A stretch of DNA of 45,101 bases from Bordetella parapertussis (lineage in GTDB: Bacteria; Pseudomonadota; Gammaproteobacteria; Burkholderiales; SG8-41): the NCBI GenBank assembly GCA_945861275.1, contig CAMATZ010000049.1:1-45101 (forward strand). The letters are read 5' to 3'. The stretch's first letter is position 1; each line of letters opens with the position of its first letter. The position numbers were made by a program, and so were the translations under genes. Of the stretch, positions 25,913-32,236 are shown in pieces. The notes beneath the pieces are model-generated. The model was not told the origin of the DNA and did not search any database. It was given only the letters and a program-made list of their open reading frames with translations.

Positions 25913-27327
25913 TTCTGGCTCCGGCGTTCTTGATAAAGTTCTCTGAAAGTTTTGCCCTGCGGCGCTGGCATATCGCGCCCGTGGGTCCAGCCACCGCCCA
26001 GCGGTTGAAATGGCAGCTTGTGAATGAGGCGGTCGCTGCTGCCCATCACCGCCAGCGTGCGCGCGGCGATGCTGGCAAGCATCGCATAAATCCGCGGACG
26101 TTGCGCGGCCCAGCACCACAGCGCAAGGCTCCACGTCTCAGCGCGCGGTTTCAAGCCCTGCTCGAACTGGCGCTCGCGCAATTTACGCATCAGGTCGGGC
26201 AGCGGAATTTTTACCGGGCACACCACGCCGCATTGATTGCACAGCGTGGATGCGTTGGGCAAATCCAACGCGTTTTCCAGACCCACGTAGGTGGGCGTCA
26301 GGATCGAACCCATCGGCCCCGGATACACCCAGCCGTAGGCATGTCCGCCGACACTTTGATACACCGGACAATGATTCATGCACGCGCCGCAGCGGATGCA
26401 ACGCAGCATGTCCTGCATATCGCCGCCCAGCAATTTGCTGCGCCCGCCGTCGAGCAAAATGATGTGAAAATGCTGCGGCCCATCGCTGTCGCCTGCGCGG
26501 CGCGGCCCGGTGGTCACCGAAACATAATTGCTGATGGTCTGCCCCGTGGCGTGGCGTGGCAGCAGGCGTATCAATGTCGCGATGTCTTCCAGCGTCGGCA
26601 CCACCTTTTCGATGCCGGTAATCGCCACATGCACGCGCGGCAATGTGGTTACCATGCGCCCGTTGCCTTCGTTAGTGACGATCAGCGTCGAACCGGTTTC
26701 AGCAATGACAAAATTCGCGCCGGAAATTCCCATATCCGCGGTGACGAAATGCTGTCGCAGCATAGCGCGCGCCTCATTGCATAAATCCGGAATGCTCGTC
26801 TTGCGCGGCAAGTGATGCTTTTCCGCGAACAAGTCGGACACTTCATCCTTGCTCTTATGCACCACCGGCGCCACGATGTGCGACGGCGGCTCCTTTGCCA
26901 GTTGCAGGATGTATTCGCCCAGATCGGTTTCCACCACCTGCACGCCGGCGGCTTCAAGTGCATCGTTAAGTGCACACTCCTCGCTCACCATCGACTTCGA
27001 CTTGACCGCCTTTTTCACACCATATTTCGCGGCCAGTTCGCATACGATACGATTCACCTCCGCCGTGGTTTCCGCCCAATGCACGGTAGCGCCCCGCGCG
27101 GTGGCATTGCGCTCGAATTCCTCGAGATACAAATCGAGATGATCGAGCGTGCGCGCGCGTATCTCTGCCGCGGCATCGCGTATCGCCGGAAAATTCTCCA
27201 GCTCGGCCACACGATCGGCGCGGCCTTTGACGAAATTGCCCTGCAGTTTCCTCAGCGCGCCTTGCAGATTGGCGTCGGCGAGCTTTTCGCGCGAGCGGGA
27301 TTTGAATTGATGAGAGGTGAGTTGCAC
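25909..27327 (-). CDS. LutB-like iron-sulfur oxidoreductase
   Basis: 472 aa. The N-terminal LUD domain contains SMVSEECALNDALEAAGVQVVETDLGE-type sequence (about residues 112-140) and GISGANFVIAETGSTLIVTNEGN. The C-terminal ferredoxin-like region has two 4Fe-4S cysteine sets, CIRCGACMNHCPVYQ and CNQCGVVCPVKIPLPDLM, followed by a short C-terminal domain as in LutB/YkgF. It should carry electrons in hydroxyacid oxidation. First gene of a five-gene minus-strand operon; the SDR gene diverges from it across 114 bp that hold both promoters. Confidence 0.92.
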   Translation of the reverse strand: MQLTSHQFKSRSREKLADANLQGALRKLQGNFVKGRADRVAELENFPAIRDAAAEIRARTLDHLDLYLEEFERNATARGATVHWAETTAEVNRIVCELAAKYGVKKAVKSKSMVSEECALNDALEAAGVQVVETDLGEYILQLAKEPPSHIVAPVVHKSKDEVSDLFAEKHHLPRKTSIPDLCNEARAMLRQHFVTADMGISGANFVIAETGSTLIVTNEGNGRMVTTLPRVHVAITGIEKVVPTLEDIATLIRLLPRHATGQTISNYVSVTTGPRRAGDSDGPQHFHIILLDGGRSKLLGGDMQDMLRCIRCGACMNHCPVYQSVGGHAYGWVYPGPMGSILTPTYVGLENALDLPNASTLCNQCGVVCPVKIPLPDLMRKLRERQFEQGLKPRAETWSLALWCWAAQRPRIYAMLASIAARTLAVMGSSDRLIHKLPFQPLGGGWTHGRDMPAPQGKTFRELYQERRSQK

Positions 27328-27441
27328 GCGGCGATGCTACACCAATTGCGGCGGGGTTAGAAACCGCGGTTGGCTATGATGGCGAACGATCGCGGATTGC
27401 GCTACGCTTCACTCAAACTCACACGCCAAAGGGAAAATGCA

Positions 27442-28197
27442 ATGAATCTGAACCTGTCGGACAAAACCGCGCTGGTCACCGGCGCCAGCATGGGCATAGG
27501 CCACGCCATCGCGCGTGGATTGGCAGCGGAAGGCGTGACGCTATGCATTGCCGCGCGCCGCAAGAATCTGCTGGACGAGCTTTCTGCCCAAATTGTTGCC
27601 GCAGGCGGCAAGCCGCCTCACATTGAAGTGCTCGACGTCATGACCGAAGGCGCCGTCGAGCACCTCGCGCAGGCAGCCACGAAAGCGCTGGGGCGCATCG
27701 ACATTCTGATCAACTGCGCTGGCGGCAGCCGCCCAGAGATTCCCGTCGACGCCCCGGAAGCAGAATGGGAGGAAGTGATGCGCCTGAACTTCGTGCGCGT
27801 GCGCCAGCTCACACACGCGATCCTGCCGGGCATGATCAAGAATAAATGGGGCCGGGTAATCAATATCAGCGGCAAATCGGAACCCTCGGGTCTGCTCGCA
27901 TCCACGCCCGCGAAAGCCGCGATCCATGCATGGTCGAAAGGTTTGTCGCGCGAAGTCGGCCCGCACGGCATCACCGTCAACTGCATACCGCCCGGCCGCA
28001 TCATGAGCGAGCAGATACGCCGCAAATACTCCGAAGAATTTCGCGCGCACCAGTCCGCCCACGACATTCCCGTCGGACGTTACGGCGAGCCTGAAGAACT
28101 GGCAGTACTGGCGGTATTTCTGGCGTCACCCGTGGCTGGCTATATTACCGGCGCGGTGTTGCCGGTTGATGGCGGGCTGCGACGCTATGCGTTTTGA
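27442..28197 (+). CDS. Short-chain dehydrogenase/reductase with Tyr-to-Ser at the active site
   Basis: 251 aa from ATG 27442 (AAAGGGA upstream); an in-frame start at 27370 adds a non-SDR leader. The Rossmann motif TGASMGIG (13-20), NCAGG (91-95) and the structural Asn115 in RLNFV are present. The catalytic serine lies in NISGKSEP (Ser143), and Lys158 in STPAKAAIHAW. The expected YxxxK tyrosine is replaced by Ser154. The C-terminus ends in ITGAVLPVDGGLRRYAF, as in FabG-like SDRs. The rest is well conserved, so it is probably a functional divergent subfamily with altered chemistry rather than a pseudogene. NAD(P) binding should be intact. Confidence 0.88.
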   Translation: MNLNLSDKTALVTGASMGIGHAIARGLAAEGVTLCIAARRKNLLDELSAQIVAAGGKPPHIEVLDVMTEGAVEHLAQAATKALGRIDILINCAGGSRPEIPVDAPEAEWEEVMRLNFVRVRQLTHAILPGMIKNKWGRVINISGKSEPSGLLASTPAKAAIHAWSKGLSREVGPHGITVNCIPPGRIMSEQIRRKYSEEFRAHQSAHDIPVGRYGEPEELAVLAVFLASPVAGYITGAVLPVDGGLRRYAF

Positions 28198-28200
28198 AAA

Positions 28201-28350
28201 AGCACGGCGCCCTTGTTGGGCACGGTGGTTTCGGGTGAAGTGCAATTTCGGTTCAGCAACCCGATAGCGCCGGTTGCACGGGTGCGCGCAGGCAAGCTGC
28301 GCGCTGCAGCAAATTGGCGAAGTACGTGTAGTACCCGTTGTTGGCATTGA
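28201..28350 (+). pseudogene. Remnant of a Bug/TctC-type solute receptor
   Basis: The frame directly after the SDR stop reads APLLGTVVSGEVQFRFSNPI followed by a segment ending VRAGKLRAAA. This matches the central TctC/Bug pattern (LL-G-VQ-F, then P...RAGKLRALA). There is no start codon, and the similarity stops after about 37 residues, so only a fragment of a tripartite tricarboxylate receptor gene remains. The opposite strand also has a short open frame here (from ATG at about 28399), which has no recognised similarity. Confidence 0.45.
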
Positions 28351-28488
28351 GGCGGATCGGATTCAACTTCAGCGATGCAGCGACTTTCTCCATCTGGGTC
28401 GGGCACGACGATGTAGCGGATCCGACTACGCCCCGGTTTTCACGCGCCGGGCTCGAACCGGCCGGTCATTGCAGGGAAATCGATCTTA

Positions 28489-28504
28489 TGTACGATAACG
28501 TACA
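28489..28504. promoter_or_regulatory. 16-bp perfect palindromic site, candidate operator
   Basis: TGTACG-ATAA-CGTACA is a perfect 6-bp inverted repeat with a 4-base spacer, the form bound by TetR-type dimers. It lies 178 bases upstream of the type III PKS start, in a gap with no other regulatory gene. A weak TTGCAG/TACGAT pair (16-base spacer) overlaps it, so binding could block a promoter. No cognate regulator gene is in the window. Confidence 0.4.
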
Positions 28505-28560
28505 GAAACTCCCAACCCGAAGTGGATAATCGGAAACGGTACCTGCCAATTCTCTTCCTC

Positions 28561-28619
28561 CCTGGGGAAAATCGGCGAGTCCAGGCCCTCGGCAAATTCT
28601 ATTTCCCGAGGGTTTTTTT
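28561..28619 (+). terminator. Double hairpin with T-run (terminator or attenuator) before the PKS gene
   Basis: A CCTGG/CCAGG hairpin (28561-28565 with 28581-28585) is directly followed by a CCCTCGG/CCGAGGG hairpin (28586-28592 with 28606-28612) and seven T (28613-28619). It is 62 bases before the PKS ATG. It could end the SDR transcript, end a small RNA starting near 28500, or act as a leader attenuator for the PKS operon. Confidence 0.65.
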
Positions 28620-28681
28620 GTGGGTAATGCTTAAATTCTTATGTCGAAATGATGATTTCGACGACTGCATCCGGAGTAATC

Positions 28682-29740
28682 ATGTTTATCACGGGACTGG
28701 GCACGGCGACTCCGCCGCATCGCTACACGCAAGCCGAGTGTTGGGAGGCGTTCCAGGCGGCGCCGCAGTTTGCGCTGCTCGACCGGCGCGCACGCACGAC
28801 ATTGCAAAGAGTGCTCCTGCACGACAACGGAATACGCACGCGCTCGCTCGCGCTCGAATCGCTCGCCGAAGTATTCGCCGCTGATCCGGATACACTGCAT
28901 CGCCGTTTCGCATTGCATGCGCCGGTACTTGCCCACGAGGCGGCGACCCGCGCCTTGCAGCAGGCCGGCTTGCAACCGCAGGACATAGACGCGGTCCTCA
29001 TCAGCACCTGCACCGGCTATCTGTGCCCGGGGTTGACGAGCTACGTCGGCGAAAGCCTGGGCCTCAGGCCTGACATGCTCGCGCTCGATCTCGTCGGCCA
29101 GGGCTGCGGCGCGGCCCTGCCTAATTTGCGCGCGGCTGCGGCGTTGTTAGGTGCGGACAATTGCAAAAAGGTGCTGTCGATCTGCGTGGAGGTGTGCAGC
29201 GCGGCGTTTTATCTTGATAACGATCCGGGCGTATTGATCAGCGCGTGCCTGTTTGGCGATGGCGCGGGCGCGGCGGTGCTCGCCGCGGAGCCGGACGCGA
29301 TGGGTCGCAGTGTCGAATGGCGGGCCGCGGCGTCATTGCACAATCCGGCCGAGCGCGACGCGTTGCGCTTCGAGCACAAGGACGGCATGTTGCGCAATAT
29401 TCTCTCGCCGCAGGTGCCGCGGCTTGCCGCCGGGCACGCGAGTGTCGTGCTCCACGACGTATTGAACCGCCAGGGCATGTCGCGCGACGATATCGATACC
29501 TGGATCTGGCATGCAGGCGGCCGCAAAGTCATAGAAGCGCTGCAGGAGAACCTCGAACTTTCCGCCGCCGATGTAGTCTGGAGCAGCAAGGTGCTGGGCG
29601 AATTCGGCAACGTCAGCAGCCCGTCCGTGTTTTTCACATTGCAGGCGGCGCTCGCGGGCAACGCTCCCGGCGGCTGGTGGTGGATGTCGTCGTTCGGCGC
29701 CGGCTTCAGTTGCCACGGCGCATTGCTCAAGGTGGCCTAG
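28682..29740 (+). CDS. Type III polyketide synthase (chalcone/stilbene synthase-like)
   Basis: 352 aa; start chosen at ATG 28682 with CGGAG upstream, giving MFITGLGTATPPHRYTQ. The catalytic triad is complete: Cys142 in LVGQGCGAALPNL, His277 in WIWHAGGRKVI and Asn310 in GNVSSPSVFF. The C-terminus has the usual SSFGAGFSCHG loop. These homodimers extend acyl-CoA starters with malonyl-CoA and cyclise the product to pyrones, resorcinols or phloroglucinols. The next two genes encode a methyltransferase and a flavoprotein, the same enzyme order as in alkylresorcinol/quinone pathways of the srsABC kind, so a methylated, oxidised phenolic lipid or quinone is a reasonable inference. Confidence 0.93.
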   Translation: MFITGLGTATPPHRYTQAECWEAFQAAPQFALLDRRARTTLQRVLLHDNGIRTRSLALESLAEVFAADPDTLHRRFALHAPVLAHEAATRALQQAGLQPQDIDAVLISTCTGYLCPGLTSYVGESLGLRPDMLALDLVGQGCGAALPNLRAAAALLGADNCKKVLSICVEVCSAAFYLDNDPGVLISACLFGDGAGAAVLAAEPDAMGRSVEWRAAASLHNPAERDALRFEHKDGMLRNILSPQVPRLAAGHASVVLHDVLNRQGMSRDDIDTWIWHAGGRKVIEALQENLELSAADVVWSSKVLGEFGNVSSPSVFFTLQAALAGNAPGGWWWMSSFGAGFSCHGALLKVA

Positions 29741-29776
29741 CGGTATTGCTGCGCACGCGCTGGCACGAATGCAGGC

Positions 29777-30511
29777 ATGAATATTCCGCGCACTATCGAA
29801 CCCGAGTGGCTGGACGAGCTAGCGCCCGACGATCCGCGCGCCATGCGCTCGCGCCGCGATCTGCGGCGCATCAACGCGTTGATGACGAACAGCACGCTCG
29901 TCGCGCGCGAACTCGGTCGCGCCTTTCCCGCGAATGCGCCGCGGGCGATCGCCGAAATCGGCGCGGGCGACGGACATTTCATGCTGCGGGTTGCGGAAAA
30001 AATATCACCGCCGTGGCGCGCAGTGGACGTCATTTTGCTGGATCAGCAAAGTCTCGTCAGTGCGGCGACGAACGGGAAGTTTGCCGCTATGGAATGGCAG
30101 GCGCGGCCCGTGGCGGCGGATGTATTCGCATGGCTCGCGCAATCCCGCGAGCCGATGTTCGATGTGATCGTCGCCAATCTTTTTTTGCATCATTTCGACG
30201 CAGCGAAATTGACTGAATTGCTGTTACTCATTGCACGACGTACGCGCGTGTTGATCGCCTGCGAGCCCGCGCGTTCGGGCCGCGCGCTGCTCGGCAGCCA
30301 TCTGCTCGGGGTGGTCGGTTGCAACGACGTCAGCCGGCACGACGCCGTGGTGAGCGTGCGTGCGGGATTCAAAAATCAGGAATTGTCGGGATTGTGGCCG
30401 GCCGGCAGCGCGTGGACTTTGCGCGAGCACGCGCGCGGATTATTCAGTCATTGCTTCGTGGCTACGCGCGCTGACGGCAATGATGGCGCCGCCCGGGAAC
30501 CTCGCCCATGA
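29777..30511 (+). CDS. Class I SAM-dependent methyltransferase
   Basis: 244 aa. SAM motif I is AEIGAGDGHFMLRVAEK (about residues 57-73); VILLDQQ supplies the acidic motif II end, and FDVIVANLFLHHFD (about 130-143) is motif IV/post-II. The C-terminal part (EPARSGRALLGSHLLG, HDAVVSVRAGF) is typical of methyltransferases associated with polyketide or quinone operons. It probably methylates the type III PKS product. It lies 36 bases after the PKS, and its stop overlaps the flavoprotein start (ATGA, 30508-30511). Confidence 0.88.
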   Translation: MNIPRTIEPEWLDELAPDDPRAMRSRRDLRRINALMTNSTLVARELGRAFPANAPRAIAEIGAGDGHFMLRVAEKISPPWRAVDVILLDQQSLVSAATNGKFAAMEWQARPVAADVFAWLAQSREPMFDVIVANLFLHHFDAAKLTELLLLIARRTRVLIACEPARSGRALLGSHLLGVVGCNDVSRHDAVVSVRAGFKNQELSGLWPAGSAWTLREHARGLFSHCFVATRADGNDGAAREPRP

Positions 30512-31713
30512 AATCTTATGACGCCATTGTCATCGGGGCGGGACCCGCCGGCGCGACGGCTGCCCTCATGCTTGCGCGCGCGGGCTGGTCGGTGGCGGTC
30601 GTGGAGAAAGCGCCGTTTCCGCGGCGCAAAGTGTGCGGTGAGTTCATTTCGGCCACGAGCCTGCCGCTGCTGCGTGAACTCGGCCTTGACCGCGCTTATC
30701 TCGCGCAGGCCGGACCGCCGGTGCAGCAAGTCGGTTTGTATGCCGGTAAAACGATGCTTGCCGCCGCCATGCCGCGTCCGCGGGACGGGGCAGATGCGTA
30801 CGGCCGCGCGTTGGGACGCGAACATTTCGATGCGCTTGTGTTGCATGCGGCGTCCGCTGCCGGCGCCGGGGTGTGGCAGCCGTGGGCACTGCTTGACGTG
30901 GCGAAGGCCGCGGAGGGTTTCGTCTGCACTGCGGTGGCGAAAGACAAACGGGAGACTGTGAAACTGCAAGCGCACATCGTCATCGCTGCGCACGGCTCGT
31001 GGGAACACGGCATGCTGCCGACGCAGACCCCGGACAGTCCGCCGCGCGACTCTGATCTGTTTGCGTTCAAGGCCCACTTTTTGAATTGCGGACTGCCCGC
31101 CGGATTGATGCCGCTCCTGGTATTTCCCGGCGGCTACGGCGGGATGGTGCACAGCGACGGCGGACGCGTGAGCCTTTCGTGCTGCATGCGGCGCGATACT
31201 CTGGCGCGCTGCCGGCGTCTATGGCCGGACGTCAAAGCCGCCGAGGCCGTCATCGCGCATATACGCGCTGCGTGCCGCGGAGTGGACGCGGCGCTGGTGA
31301 GCGCGACGCGCGATGCGACGTGGTTGTCGGCGGGGCCGATACGGCCGGGCATACGCGCAATCCGCGGCGATGGAATATTCGCGGTCGGCAACGCGGCGGG
31401 CGAAGCGCATCCCGTCGTGGCCGAAGGCATCAGCATGGCCATCCAATCGTTCTGGCTGTTGTGCGAACGCCTCATCGCGCACAAAGACGAAATCCTGGCC
31501 GGGCGCGGTACCGCGGCGCTCGCCAGCGACTATGCGGCAAGCTGGCGCCGGAATTTTGCGCGCCGCGTGCACGCGGCCGCGCTATTCGCGCACTTGGCGA
31601 CGCGGCCCGCCGTCGCCAGGGTTGCGGTGTCATTGCTGGAGCGCGCTCCCGCCATGCTGACGCTCGGCGCGTATTTCAGCGGCAAGGCACAATCGCTGAA
31701 CGTTGCGAAGTGA
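30508..31713 (+). CDS. FAD-dependent oxidoreductase, geranylgeranyl-reductase-like
   Basis: 401 aa. The FAD Rossmann motif GAGPAGATAALMLARAGW (about residues 10-27), EKAPFPRRKVCGEFIS and the second FAD motif GIFAVGNAAGEAHPVVAEGI (about 290-310) place it with the geranylgeranyl reductase / PHBH-type flavoproteins. It could hydroxylate the aromatic ring made by the PKS or reduce a prenyl or alkyl chain. It is co-translated with the methyltransferase and ends the cassette. No transporter or regulator follows. Confidence 0.9.
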   Translation: MKSYDAIVIGAGPAGATAALMLARAGWSVAVVEKAPFPRRKVCGEFISATSLPLLRELGLDRAYLAQAGPPVQQVGLYAGKTMLAAAMPRPRDGADAYGRALGREHFDALVLHAASAAGAGVWQPWALLDVAKAAEGFVCTAVAKDKRETVKLQAHIVIAAHGSWEHGMLPTQTPDSPPRDSDLFAFKAHFLNCGLPAGLMPLLVFPGGYGGMVHSDGGRVSLSCCMRRDTLARCRRLWPDVKAAEAVIAHIRAACRGVDAALVSATRDATWLSAGPIRPGIRAIRGDGIFAVGNAAGEAHPVVAEGISMAIQSFWLLCERLIAHKDEILAGRGTAALASDYAASWRRNFARRVHAAALFAHLATRPAVARVAVSLLERAPAMLTLGAYFSGKAQSLNVAK

Positions 31714-31769
31714 CTGTCATGCGAGCGATTAAATCCACCTGCTGTACGTCTGCAACAAGCTCGCGGAAG

Positions 31770-32060
31770 GGCTGATCGGAACCCGTGCAGCGAACCGCTG
31801 CATGAACTTCATCGGCAACATCACGATGTGCGTAGTGCCGTTGCGGTAAGGTGTTTTGAGTTGGAGCGTGTCGGTAACTTAATGATTCTATTGAGTATTT
31901 TGTAGGGCATGGCCTGTAGCTGTGCATTGCCTGGCGCTGATGTTTTATTGAACACAGGCGCGCCTTCACCGCTGCTGCAATAGACGCCGTCGAGCACCAA
32001 ACCATGCTGGTGGATGTTCAAATTGGCGGCGCAGTTGTAGGGCGCGGGATTCAGTGCGCT
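31770..32060 (-). mobile_element. Degraded IS91-like transposase fragment
   Basis: On the minus strand, one frame reads AANLNIHQHGLVLDGVYCSS (about 32035-31976) and continues to 31878. A second frame reads LQLKTPYRNGTTHIVMLP then MKFMQRFAARVP (about 31865-31770). Both match the conserved core and late regions of IS91-family transposases (NLN-H-H-LVLDGVY and LKTPYRDGTTH...EF). In an intact gene these are over 100 residues apart, so there is an internal deletion with a frameshift. No ends or partner genes are visible. It fills most of the 520-bp gap between the PKS cassette and the GspE-like gene; no other feature is seen in that gap. Confidence 0.8.
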
Positions 32061-32236
32061 ATCGTACAGAACGGTTGAGATGATTCAACTAGTGTCAGTT
32101 TATCCATGAACACCATAGGCCTATGGGCGGCACCCGCCTCAATCGTGCAGTCAACGCCACGCTACCTCACGCGGCCGGCGTCTTCGGTTGCGCTCAACAT
32201 CAGCACCATCGAGCGCCCGCTTGACACGGTGGTTGC

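Noticed and set aside
28446-28462. tRNA-like T-arm on the minus strand (GCCGG-TTCGAGC-CCGGC)
   Set aside because: The 5-bp stem and 7-base loop look right, but no acceptor, D or anticodon stems pair around it, so it is not a tRNA gene.
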